Below, one piece after another: positions 33,115 through 44,076 of a stretch of DNA of 64,000 bases. The notes beneath the pieces were generated by a model. That model made no database searches and was not told the origin of the DNA. It saw only the letters and a program-made list of their open reading frames with translations. The DNA comes from Phragmites australis (taxonomy: Eukaryota > Streptophyta > Magnoliopsida > Poales > Poaceae). Where the stretch lies: positions 8,772,001-8,836,000 of the forward strand of contig NC_084940.1 of NCBI RefSeq assembly GCF_958298935.1, written 5' to 3'. Both the position numbers and the translations under genes were made by a program. Position 1 is the stretch's first letter; every line of letters starts with the position of its first letter.

Positions 33115-35109
33115 TCCTTGCTGTGCTTGTTTTCAGGTTGTAGGAAAAGAACTGATGGTTTTCTTGAAAAGAATTTTGCAAGTTTTTTTTTGGCGGGTAT
33201 GAACTAGGAACTAAAAGAGCTGCTAGGTACAGACGTGATCACGAACTAGCCTCTTGTACTCAACAAAAAAGCATGGAACAGGAAAATTGAAGCCCCCAGG
33301 TTGTTGTTTACATGAAAAAAGAAGAACATATTCGCCTGTCATTTTCTTGACGCGTCCAGCTGAAGTTGTACGCAATTCGCAGCACAAACGATGAAACTTC
33401 CACGATACACAACGCGTCGAATATTTTTTTCTTTCCAGAAGAAACATAGTATTCAACTGGCTCAAGTTGTATTATGTTTCAGGCAGAACAAGCCAAAATA
33501 TTAGCGCAGGTCCGTATTTGAAATCTCTCTGTGCCCTAAATTTTCCCAGGTAGCTCTATGTCTCATGCTCAAGTTGACCTGCAATTGCATGAAAAAGGAT
33601 GGCAATGGAAGGTGGACCCGATTTTTTTTAGGGCAAGCCGTGGAGCTTTCACGAACAAGATTGTTACAGTCAGCGGAAGGGGATCCCATCAAAAACTGTG
33701 GACACATAGAGCGCCGCCCAAAAGAAAACAGCTGCTCGCAGGCAGTCCTAGCACAAGTGCGCAACAAATTATACAACACATCAGAATTACAGCTTCATTA
33801 TAAACATCAGGGAACACTTATCCATTATGTTATTTCCTAAAACGATGGTTGCATTCCGTGGTATGCATGCCCAGCAATCAGATTCTAAATATCGGTTGAC
33901 AGATCAAACCGGACGCATACATAAATTAAATTGAGAGATCCATATGTCAGAAAATGCTCCTGAAGTTCATGAGAAATTTCATTCACATGCACGGTGATTT
34001 CGTAAAAGGGTCAGAACTAGTTCTTCTACGTGGGCACCCGATACTTTTCTTCGTAAGAAATTCATCGGCTCCTTCGCATGTCACTAAGATAAGGTTGGAA
34101 TACTAAGACTTCTGATGATGGCTTATCCTTGGAACCAGGACGCTATAAAAAGGCAAGAAAAGTAAGATAGTGTTTGGTTCGTGGGATAGGTTAGGATGGA
34201 GTGGATCTATTTCGTTTTTGAGCTGTTTGGTTGAAATTCAATGGGATATGATGGTTCTGAATTAGGGAATATTCTTCAAAGATTCGGGACAGAGTCGTTA
34301 AAAAAAAACGAACGCAGCCATCTCACTTTGATTGTGATACTTACGGTAGGCTCGAGTACTAAAATGTATTCGTTCCATCCTACCTATCAAACAAGCATTT
34401 GATTTCGGATCATCTCATCCATCCATAAATACATGAATATAATCATCTCATCCTACCTCACTCTCTGACTAAACACTACCTAAGTTTCAAGAAAAACTGA
34501 AGGCAACATGTTGTTGTTTACATGGAGATCGACGTACATGTTCGCCTGTCACTTTCTTGACATGTCCTGCTGAAGCTGTAGGAGCTAGTTGCAGCATGAG
34601 CGAAGAAACTTCACAACCTGTTTCTACTCTTCCCAGAAGAAACATGATAATCAATGAGTCCAAGTAGAACCACGCTTTAGGCATAACGAAGAAACCAGAC
34701 GCATCAACAAATTAAATTTAGAGAGAACCATCTATCAGAAAGTACTGTTGGAAGTTCATACAATATTTCAATATTTCATTCGCATGTTCAGTGATTCCAT
34801 AAAAGGAACACATCTAGGTCCCTTCCAAGGTAGCACATGTTACTGTCTTCATAAGAAAGTCATCAGCTCCTTCATATATCGCTAATACAAAAGGCTGCAA
34901 AACCATTCCTGTGACACCATTTCCTAAACAATACTTTGTGATGTTAACTACTACAGCTCCAGTGCTACTTCTGAGACCGATTTTGCCAAATCGGAAGTGC
35001 ACGAGCCAATGCTTAGCTAAAACATTCATAAGTCATAACAGCAATTGAACGGTTTTAGTAGAGTTAAGAACTTCCTTCCCTCACGTAGAGTTTTGCAGCT
35101 TCAGGTCAT
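33115..35109. other. spacer between RBR copies 2 and 3 with a diverged internal duplication
   Basis: Two stretches resemble each other in order: 33300-33500 with 34508-34690 (TTGTTGTTTACATG.., TTCGCCTGTCA.TTTCTTGAC, CAGAAGAAACAT), and about 33905-34020 with 34690-34820 (AAACC.GACGCAT, AAATTAAATT). This implies tandem duplication of RBR flanking DNA. A MITE lies between them at 34168-34478. No coding sequence is recognised. Confidence 0.5.
34168..34478. mobile_element. MITE with ~30-bp terminal inverted repeats
   Basis: The left end TAGTGTTTGGTTCGTGGGAT is mirrored by the right end, whose reverse complement is TAGTGTTTAGTCAGAGAGTG; both continue to ..AGGATG. The element is ~311 bp, non-coding. 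The ends suggest a hAT-type MITE, but I could not find a clear target duplication. Confidence 0.65.
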
Positions 35110-36346
35110 TCACCAGGTTCTCTTGCACCTGCTGCAATGATGGTTGCCCCTAGACATTGGGGATGCACAGAGGTAGCAGAAGCAGTGCTGACACCTGGAA
35201 ATTGGAAGAAAGAAGAGCATCACCATTTTTGCTGTGCGCATGTATGTTTGGACTGCAAGCAACGAAACAGTACCTGCAGACGATGTACACGCAGCCCTCG
35301 GCCCTCTCTACATACATCTTGCACTTGGGGCACCTCTGCCACTTGCTCTCTTGCGCGACCTTCTTCAGCAGCAGGTCGTCCTTGCCCCGCTCATCCTTCC
35401 CAAGCTGCTGGAACTCTGCACAGGTGACGCCGTCGTGCCATGCAACCTTGCACTGGGCACAGAACAACCGGCAGCAGTGTGGACACTCAGCTTTTGTTAT
35501 TGCTGTCTCGCCGTGGCCACGATCATCGGCCAGCAGCGCCGAGCAGTCCTTGAACGGGCAGTAGAACTTGAATGCCCCCAGTGCCGAGTCGCAGAGTGCA
35601 GCGCCCCACCTCTGGTACAGCTGCAGCGAGATCATGTCACGGCATGCCTCCGGGTCCAATGTACCATCCTTGCATCCCGGTTCAGGGCAGCCAATGGACA
35701 ACACGTTATCCTCGACCTTCGCAGTGATGTACTGGCTCACGCAGCTGATGCAGAAGAGGTGTGTGCACCCGGAAATAGGGAAGAGCTCTCTGACGTGCAC
35801 TGTCTCCATGCATATGTTGCAGTAGAACTCGCTGCTGGCCATCGCATTCGCACCACGAGAGCATTGGCCAAGTTCCTGAGGCATACCATCCAATGGTTTT
35901 TTCCCTTTGCAGCTGTCCATGTCTTCGATTGAGATCAAGGTGCTATGACCCACATTGATCCCCTGATGTGTCTCTGGCTTGCATAAAGATTCACAAGAAG
36001 CCACTGCACACCTGGGCAGTCCGGTGGCCTCTGTCTCGGGTGCATATTGCCAGAAGCAGGCAATGCAGATGACATGGTCACAGTTGTCAGGTTTCCATGA
36101 CGCTTCCAACGATGGGATCACCAGTTTGCAAACTGCACAGACCCTCTCCGAGTGAGTTGAGAATCGGAGAACCTCTTCGACCTGCAGATCCTCAGCCAGC
36201 GCCAAATCATCAGCTAACGATGGGATCACCAGTTTGCAAACTGCACAGACCCTCTCCGAGTGAGTTGAGAATCGGAGAACCTCTTCGACCTGCAGATCCT
36301 CAGCCAGCGCCAAATCATCAGCTAACATGGAAATCAGGTCCAGCAT
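35110..36346 (-). CDS. RBR E3 ubiquitin ligase copy 3, with an extra N-terminal RING1-like module
   Basis: Two exons, 35274-36346 and 35110-35194, GT..AG intron, 385 residues. Canonical RING1 has Cys176, 179, 194, His196, Cys199, 202, 220 and 225. The IBR spans about 263-309. RING2 starts at Cys339 and 342, with Cys352 (AEGC) in the catalytic position and Cys357; it ends CSRCKRTW. Upstream, residues 70-118 form a second C3HC4 set (Cys70, 73, 89, His91, Cys94, 97, 113, 118) with spacing like RING1. Residues 8-43 and 44-79 are identical, from a perfect 108-bp tandem duplication that also repeats the first Cys pair (CAVC) of this module. The start ATG at 36346 precedes the acidic LADDLALAEDLQVEEVL stretch shared with copy 2. 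The additional module distinguishes this copy from its neighbours. Confidence 0.85.
36108..36323 (-). repeat. perfect 108-bp in-frame tandem duplication in RBR copy 3
   Basis: 36108-36215 and 36216-36323 are identical, with no mismatch that I can find. Each encodes 36 residues from LADDLALAED to CAVCKLVIPS. Perfect identity means recent origin or an assembly artefact. Confidence 0.93.
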
Positions 36347-37268
36347 TGTTGTTGTTGTGGTGCTCTCTTGGTTGAACTAAATCGAAACCTGGCAGAGGCC
36401 TCTGTTCCAAGGAAATTCAAAGAGTGAGCACGGTTCTCTTGATGAAACGAATGAGAAAGTTACAGAGAAGGTTAATACTAAATGATTCAAAACAACTGGT
36501 AGCTGCATAAAAGATGAAACTAAAGGTGCAACAAGAAGAAACGCTAGCGTGACGCTCTGGTACCATTGAGTTGTGTAAGCAGAAAGGGGAAAAAGAGCAG
36601 AATGAAGGGACGGGAAAACTCCTTGCAGCAGGCATATCATCAAACACCTGGTGTGCTCTGCATTAGCGCACTGACCAACTCGCACCAAAAACGCGTCCTA
36701 CATTCAGCAACAACCAGCGAAACAAACTTGCTTGAGCCAAATTCCCATCATAATCACGCCTTGAACCACTAGAGAGCGGCAGCCAGAAGGGCAAAGAGAG
36801 CGGGCTAGCTCCTTGCAGACATATCATCAAACATATTGTGTGCACCAATTGCGCACACCCTGTTCAGCCGCCGCCACCACCAGAGCTTACCACCGACTCA
36901 CCTAGATGGACTTGCGTGTACCACAAATTCCCATCAAAATCGCGGCTTTATGCATAACGGCGCGGCGGAACGATCCCAACTACGGGGTTCTTGCGTGCGT
37001 ACCAGTACTTGCGCGCATCCATGTGCTCGCTCCTAACGGCGGGCCCCGGGAAGCTTGGAACGGGTCAGCGGCGCAGCACACGCGTCCGCCGGTCCGCCCG
37101 CTTGCGCGCGGCGGCGATCGACCTTGGAACGAAGGGTTCGATCGGAAAGCGAGGAGAAGAGGGGCAGGTGTAGCGGAGTAAATAGCGGGGGTGGACGGAC
37201 GGCTCGGTTGCCGAAGCGGCTAAAAGCTGATCGATCGCCTGTTGCCGAGGCAGTTAGCAAATGAACTC
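36347..37268. other. 5' flank of RBR copy 3
   Basis: The sequence holds two similar blocks (36604-36672, CTTGCAG..CATATCATCAAACA..GTGTGC..GCGCAC; and 36810-36856). A GC-rich promoter-like region follows (36960-37260). 5' UTR exons may lie here, but none can be set by eye. Confidence 0.4.
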
Positions 37269-37568
37269 AGGGCTGTTTGTTTTCAGCTGTTTCTGACTTC
37301 TGTTTTTATCAGAAATTTAAAAGTTAGAAGTCAGAACAAACGGGTTTGCTGAGAAGTGATTTTTGGAGAAGGTAGAAACTACTTTTGAGGAAAATGAACT
37401 AGATACTGAGAAGCTCGCTGAGAGTGGCTTTTCTGAGAAGTTATGTGCTAAGAAGTCCAAAATTTATTGTAGAAACCAACAACCTATTTCCAAAAGCAGC
37501 TTTTCAGAAAAGCCAAAAGCACAGCTTTTCAGAAAAATCAAAAGCAAAAACTCAAACAAACAGACCCT
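37269..37568. mobile_element. hAT-like MITE (about 300 bp)
   Basis: The left end AGGGCTGTTTGTTTTCAGC and the reverse complement of the right end, AGGGTCTGTTTGTTTGAG, are similar terminal inverted repeats. The interior is rich in CTTTTCTGAGAAG / CTTTTCAGAAAAG motifs that pair with each other. No coding capacity. The 8-bp target duplication is not evident. Confidence 0.6.
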
Positions 37569-38080
37569 AAGTATCTGATTTCTTACCCAGTCCATACAAA
37601 ACAAGAACGACAAGGATCCAAACATATCCGATGTTCATACGTTTTTTTTTTAAATGAGCCGCATTAATTTTTACTAGCTAAATACTCATGCGTTATAATA
37701 AAAATATAAATAGTGGAGAATATGCCACTATAAAAACATAAATGCGGTAGGAAGATGAGAATATGCTATAAAAGTAGTATCGAATGAATACATCGAGAGT
37801 GATATTATAGTTTAATTTTAAATACGAAGGAATTATCTATTACTTTCTCTCTTAATTTTATTAATTATTTATTAGTAAAATAGGTCTCATATCCGTAACC
37901 AGTAACACGGCAATGTGATTGAAAGACGACGATGAATAACAAAAGTGAATAAATTGTTCAAAATTTAGAAGTTCTTATTAGATGATAAGAGAATAAGAAA
38001 AAATATAACATAAAAAATCAACTCATATTTTATATAATAAAATTGTTATATTAAAAATATATAATTACATAAAAATTTAC

Positions 38081-38140
<60 letters not shown>

Positions 38141-39504
38141 GCACATAGCTATAAAAAAAAACAACAAAGTAAGACATCCAAAAGTAACACAAAGTAAAGT
38201 CGAACCAGAGGAAACAGATCCTCACAGCATTAATTATTGTAGTTACGTTTTGATGTGAAATCTAAACTGCAAGTTAAACCAGGTAAAACGTTTTTCTGAC
38301 CACTCACTCTAAATATTATCTCTATTCTTTTTTACTTATCATTTAAAATATTAATATAGTCTTCAACAAACATATTTGACCACTATTTTTAACAACTAAG
38401 TACATCTTAATAAAAATTAGACGATATTGCAATATTTTTTAGATAAATTCGTTACTATTATTTTTATATGTTAAGTTTTAATAATTTATATATATTAGCG
38501 ATCAAAAATTTTAAAGTTTGATTGTATGTATATTAGCACGCTATCTATTTAAGGCGGAGGTAATAGACTCATGTCGAAGTGACCAACTAACAGTGCTTCT
38601 ATCGATGTAGCACGTACTATGAACAGAGCCAGTGTGCTCGTGCGTTTTCGGACGTGCTGATCCTCTAGATTTAGTGACGTGATGGAGACTGCGTGTTTGC
38701 GAGTTTACGGGTGCTGCTGAGCTGTTTCGCACTACTGTGACACACCGCTCAAGCGTGACAGGGATTCGTTTTGTGCAAATTTCGTGTGAAATGACGGTGC
38801 GTTTGGAACGCGTTCGATTCGTGGCACCATTTCGCTCACAGTGCACTACGTGCATCAAAAAGATATTTTCCCCGTTTTTCAATACTGGTTACTTTTGATT
38901 AAACACATCTATCAAAATATATGTACAAATTTTAAATATAAAATGATAAAAATATTCTTAAAAACTAGCTAAAATATTTTAGAAACTACCGTAAATAAAT
39001 GGATAAAAGATATTTTATAGGATAAAATTAAAAATTACGTCTAAAAACGTAAAATGATAAGTATTTAAAAACAAATAAAATAGTCAAAGTGACAAGTACT
39101 TAAAAAAACGGATGAAGTATTTTGTTTCTATAACGAGAATAAAAACTTCAGTGAGAGAAGTCACTCGAATTCTGAACCTTTGGACGGTGATAGCAGTTAT
39201 GGCTGAGGTTCACCGAATTGAGGTGTGGTTCGCCCAGCATTGACCCTAGGATCAGGGTGGACGACTGAGGAGACCATATGGCGAGGGCAACGCCAACCAC
39301 TAGTCGTTTTGTTTGTTGGCAACTTGCCGTCAAAACAAACAAAGTAAGAATAAGTCTAATTAACAAAGTAATAAGTGGTTAAAAACGATCTAATAGTCTA
39401 GTACGGAAAGAGCTAAGATCCCAAGATGGCAAGAGGGGAGCGAATGCAGTTTTGGCTTTTGCCATTTGGGTTGCGAGAGACGGTCACGGAGGTAAAAAAA
39501 ACAT
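37569..39504. other. non-coding AT-rich DNA, with a Stowaway-like remnant near 38300-38570
   Basis: No gene recognised. A (TA)n tract lies at 38086-38134. The block 38300-38570 has wording typical of Stowaway elements and ends GGCGGAGG, but its left end is unclear. Confidence 0.4.
38086..38134. repeat. (TA)n microsatellite, about 24 units
   Basis: Uninterrupted TA dinucleotides. Confidence 0.95.
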
Positions 39505-39760
39505 ATTCCTCTATTTTAAAATAAGTATTATTTTTAATATTGACATGGTCCTAAAATACAACTTTGACTTCTATTTTGTTGTAATATACTTATAAATATA
39601 GCAAAAGTATATTATTATAAAAAATACTTTTCAAGACAAATATACCCGTATCATTTTTAAGTATTCAAACTTAATACATAAAATTATTTATCATCAAAGT
39701 TTAAAACAATTAATTGTATGCAATCCAAAATAACACTTATTTTGAACTAGATGGAATAGT
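39505..39760. mobile_element. Stowaway-like MITE
   Basis: Left end ATTCCTCTATTTTAAAATAA and right end TTATTTTGAACTAGATGGAA are imperfect terminal inverted repeats. AT-rich, ~256 bp, non-coding, flanked by TA-rich sequence. Confidence 0.55.
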
Positions 39761-40154
39761 ATTAGTCTTTAAGAACACACGCTTCCTAGAGTTCAGGCGT
39801 ATAAAAACTTACAAAAGTTTTGAGGCGACCTTGTGAATATGTCGATGCCGGCGAGTTCAAGAGAGGGGGTTGGGATTCGGGGTATTGGAGTTCACTGATA
39901 ATCCCAAGGGTTAGAGGGAGGCTAGTGCGGTGGCCGAATCGGCAGTGAATTGTAGCGTGGCAGTGCGGCGGTGCTGCGAGTGGCAAGTGGGCAGTGGACG
40001 GGATTGACAACGAAGGTGATGAAAATAGAGCGGTTAGCATAGCGGTGGGTACAGATCCATCGACGCGGACATCACCAGAGACAAAGGAGGTCAGCAGGGC
40101 AAGGGAGCACGACAAGACCAGGCTTAACATACAGAGGAAGAAGATGACCAAGCG
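39761..40154. other. unassigned sequence upstream of the CCR remnant
   Basis: Moderately GC-rich, with no match to the rest of CCR exon 1 that I can see. Homology to CCR begins only at about 40155, so exon 1 is 5' truncated or replaced here. Confidence 0.4.
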
Positions 40155-40214
40155 AGGCTGCCACAGCGTGTTCCACACGGCCTCCCCGTTACTAATGACT
40201 GTAGGGATTGTTCA

Positions 40215-42467
40215 TGTTGGATCGAGAGCGACGACTAGAGTGGGGAGTGAATAGACGTCTGTCGGTGATATGGGAACTGGAGGTTCCCGAGTCTCGAGGC
40301 CAGGACAGCACAGTGCCACGTGGCACCTTCCCTCGGGGACCATCTCCCCGAGGGCCCGAGAAAAGACAGTTCCGGGAGGGGGTGCTTGGGGCCAGGAACA
40401 GCTGGTCCCAGAGTACCCAGAGTTCCCCGAGGACCCGAGAAGAGCCAATCCGGGAGATGGTGCTCGGGGCCAAGAATAATTGGTCCCCGAGTACCCAAAG
40501 TTCCCCGAGGACCTGAGAAGCTCCTTGCCGGTGGACCCCACAAGGGCTTCACAATGAGGTGTCAATCAGTGAAAAGCCCGATACTGTATTTAAGAGGGAG
40601 CGTGACCGGTCACATCCAACCACTCCCCCCCACGCTTATCGTACTGAGTACGTCAGTCCCTGTCACTGCCTGGCAGGAAGGCGTGGGGACATTTAATACG
40701 ACGGCTCCTATCACACGTCACCCTGCGGGGTCCATAAAGGAAACAGGTTGAAGATATCGTCGTTGGGCTCGAGGCGTATCGCCTGCCACCCTGCCGCGTC
40801 AGACTGTGTCAGATCTTCTTTGACCGGACGGGCATGAGGGGATATTTAGCGGCTGGCCGATGGGCCCCCCTACGCCCACTAAAATTGGGGCGTAATAACC
40901 AACAGGACCGACCGAAGGGCGCATTTTCAACCCCTGTAATATCAAACTGTAGACCCATAATGGTTGCTTTTCATTTATGGCTTACGGAAACTTGTGCCCC
41001 CATTCGAGGCACGCCGAGCCTCCGCCCGGTAGGATAAAAGGGGGGGGGGGGGAGCACTTCGTAGAAGGAGAGGAAATCCCTTGTGCATTTACTCCTACTA
41101 GGCAAAGATCATCCGTCTCGTCTAGATCTCATACATTCGTATTAAATCCACGTACGAGGTAGTTCCAGAATCAACCCCCTCGGCCGAATCTCAAAGGGGG
41201 TCTCTTAGGATCTCCGCTTGCGGTGTTCATCCACCGACAACATCTCATAAAATTTCTTTCAAAATTTGATGGCCTTCGTCTAGTTTGATCACCCAACGCA
41301 CCTCAAAACACAAGTGGAAACAAAACGGAGAGAAAACTTAGTTTCAAATGAAAACTTCGAGACAAGGCTCTCATGGGAGTTGATGAACTCTAGATTCCAT
41401 TGATACTCATCCCACAAGTTATTGCCATAACGATTGCAAACTCAAAGAACAAGAGATGGTCACAAAGAGAAGAAACTCTCAAAGTTGATGGATTAGATGC
41501 ACATGAAGTCCAAACTCACTTCTATGCATTTGCATATGAATTTTTTTCTCTAGCAATAAGGAGAATGACCTCACAAGGTATTGAAAATTCAGCCAAAAAT
41601 CAAAACAAAAATCACATAAAAAAGGAAAAACTAGCAACAAAACAACGAGCCAATAGAAGGAGACAAGAAGGAGATAGACACAAGCATAGAAAACAATATA
41701 TTCATTTCATCCAGAGGACAACCCTCTTTTCTGCAGATTACGAGATAGTTTCCTCACAAAAAGCTCTCACCTATTAAAAAAACTAAGCTCTTATTTTCTC
41801 TCATTTAAAACCTATCTCTCAAGACTTAAATAGCTGACTCAACCCTTTTCTACAGTCCTACCCCTCTATTTATAGGCTTATGGAGGTTGTTTAGTCCTTA
41901 AATTTCCTTATTCCTAAAATACCCTTTACTTACAATGGCTTCTTACCTACAATCGGGGCATTTTAGTCCATTTTTAGATTCGTCCATCGAATGACCAAGG
42001 TGTCTTCATGACTTAGCTTCAGCTTAATGCTAGTTTTGCGATGATGCTATGAGCATGTCACCCTTCCACGGTTTTAAGACCAAATCGCAAAACCATCTTG
42101 CACGTTTCTCAAAGCGTGACTCACATGTGCTTACTTTAACCTCAAGCAAGTATCCCGATGTCGACACGTGTACTCTGTCTTACTATCTTGACCACCGGCA
42201 AATCTCCCCCACTCCCGATCCCTCAGGCCGCCTTGTCGCTTGCACCAATATCCCATTCACTTGACTTTGTCAACACACCATCTTCATCCATCCTTTCATG
42301 CTTCGCTTGACTACCATGTGCACAACTAGGATCACCCTTGACTCCGTCCGGCCTCCTCAATCGTCCAACATCAAGCACTCCGCTTGGCCCCGATCATCCT
42401 GCTGTTAGTCGTCAAGTTGCATCTATCACTTGCACAACACGAGAAAAGAAAATATGCATCTCCAACA
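40215..42467 (-). mobile_element. 3' LTR of the copia element, interrupted
   Basis: Matches 51301-52536 on both sides of an inserted solo LTR (40260-41239). The two LTR parts add up to about 1.27 kb, against 1.24 kb for the other LTR. Its low end (TGTTGG at 40215) abuts host CCR intron 1 sequence. Confidence 0.85.
40260..41239 (+). mobile_element. gypsy solo LTR (980 bp) inside the copia 3' LTR
   Basis: Starts TGTCGGTG and ends CCACCGACA. It is flanked by ACGTC (40255-40259) and ACATC (41240-41244), a five-base target duplication with one CG-to-CA change. Its start matches the LTR at 1432-2906. Contains about three ~78-bp U3 repeat units, a TATTTAA box near 40588 and a G run (41040-41053). 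No internal region remains, so it arose by LTR-LTR recombination. Confidence 0.88.
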
Positions 42468-42657
42468 ATATATAACTCCACTTGCAATTAGTCCAAATTG
42501 AAAATCTCAGTTCAAAGCACATCTTAGAAAAATCTTGAATGAAGGATGATCCGGCGTGCACACTTCCTCAGCACCGGACCATCCGGTGTGTAAACCATCA
42601 GACTGAGCAACTTGCAATCCTCTCTGCAAGAAATGCTTCGGCGTGCTCTTCAACCCA

Positions 42658-43661
42658 CACTACTACAGAATTGCATATCAGTGCCTGTTCAAAAATGGCT
42701 TCACTGCCCTTTTTTTCAATCGACGTTCTTTACTCGACACTGATAGTATGTTACTATCAATGCCGGTTGACCACCCAACACTATTATCATTTCCAAAGAA
42801 TAAAAAAAAGAGAATTGAAAGCGGCGGGAGCGGCATCCGAGCTGATAATGTGTTACTACCAGTGCCGGTTGACCACCCGACACTCTTACCATTTCCAATG
42901 AATAAAAAAAGAGAATTGATAGCTGTGGAAGTGGCATCTGAGCTGGCTCGGATGCCACTCTTGCCGCCGCTCCCATCACCGCTGCCGCCGAGCACTGTCG
43001 GGCACACCTAGAAATGTGGCGGCTCTAATGCTGCCACCACAATACATGCACAAGATAGCGCGGCACGACGCGACTCCTCGTGGCCACCCTCCGGCACACT
43101 CCATCTCTGTTCGGTGCTCCCCTCCGGCGTTCCCTGCCAGCGTCAACCACCGAATCGCTGCGCCTCAGCCTGGCCCGTGTCAAGCAGTGCAGGGATGAGC
43201 GGGTGCAGGTGCGATGCAGCCATGGATGCAATGTTGCCCCATTCATCTCCCCTCTCATCTCCTCGCGTTGAACTCGGCTAGCCCCACCGGACCACGACCA
43301 ACCTCATCCCCTCGCCTCCCTATTCTTCAGCTGCGATGATAGGCGACAAGAGGCTCGACGGAGCTTGACCGGCCTTGGTGGAGCCCCTTGAAGCTGCCAC
43401 AGCCAGATCCGGTAGAGCCACTCGAAGCTGCCACCGCCAGATCTAGCGGCCATGAGATCACCATCGCTAGATCCAACGGCCACGAGCTCGTGGTTGGCCA
43501 GATCTGGACGGTATGACATCGGCGAGCACACTGGTCAACCATGGGGACGATAGGCAGAGCTCAAGCGGTCTTCGCCGTCGCCACAACCACTACCGCCTTC
43601 CTCACCGGTGGAGATCGAGAGAGAGAGGAGACTGAGAGAGGAGAGAGGTCGGATGAGGCAG

Positions 43662-43712
<51 letters not shown>

Positions 43713-44076
43713 CTAAGAGGGGAGAGAGGCTGGTGGAGGCAGGAGACCGAGAGAGAGGAGAGAGACCGGCACGAGAGGATAAGATTGAGGAGAGTTGAGC
43801 TAACGGACGTGAGCCGACGAGACTAAAGTCGATTCAATACATTTCTAATTCAATCATTTTATCAGTGCCAGTTCGTATTACGAACTAGTACTGATAGTAT
43901 TAGTGCTGGTTTGTAGTACGAATCGGTATTGATATTAGTTATCAATGCCATTTTTTGTCTGAATGGACGGGTGAATACTTGATTTTGCTACCAACCAACA
44001 GTGATACCCTATTATTATCGGTTTTAACTAAACCATCACTGATGAGATGACACTTATTACTAGTTCTATAGTAGTG
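42658..44076. mobile_element. non-autonomous CACTA transposon (1,419 bp)
   Basis: The left end CACTACTACAGAATT and the reverse complement of the right end, CACTACTATAGAACT, are CACTA terminal inverted repeats. A three-base target duplication CCA flanks it (42655-42657 and 44077-44079). Subterminal motifs of the type TATCAGTGCCGGTT recur near both ends (42677, 42757, 42857, 43862, 43902, 43943). A direct repeat of about 100 bp lies at 42745-42845 and 42846-42945. No transposase is present; it would depend on an En/Spm-type enzyme in trans. Confidence 0.9.
43659..43710. repeat. (GA)n microsatellite inside the CACTA element
   Basis: About 25 GA units. It opens long Glu/Arg frames on the plus strand that are compositional artefacts. 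Confidence 0.9.

Noticed and set aside
40270..40565. Overlapping open frames with Pro/Gly/Arg-rich repeats in the solo LTR
   Set aside because: They reflect the ~78-bp GC-rich tandem repeats of the LTR and are open on both strands.
43541..43826. Glu/Arg-rich frames in the CACTA element
   Set aside because: They come from the (GA)n microsatellite.
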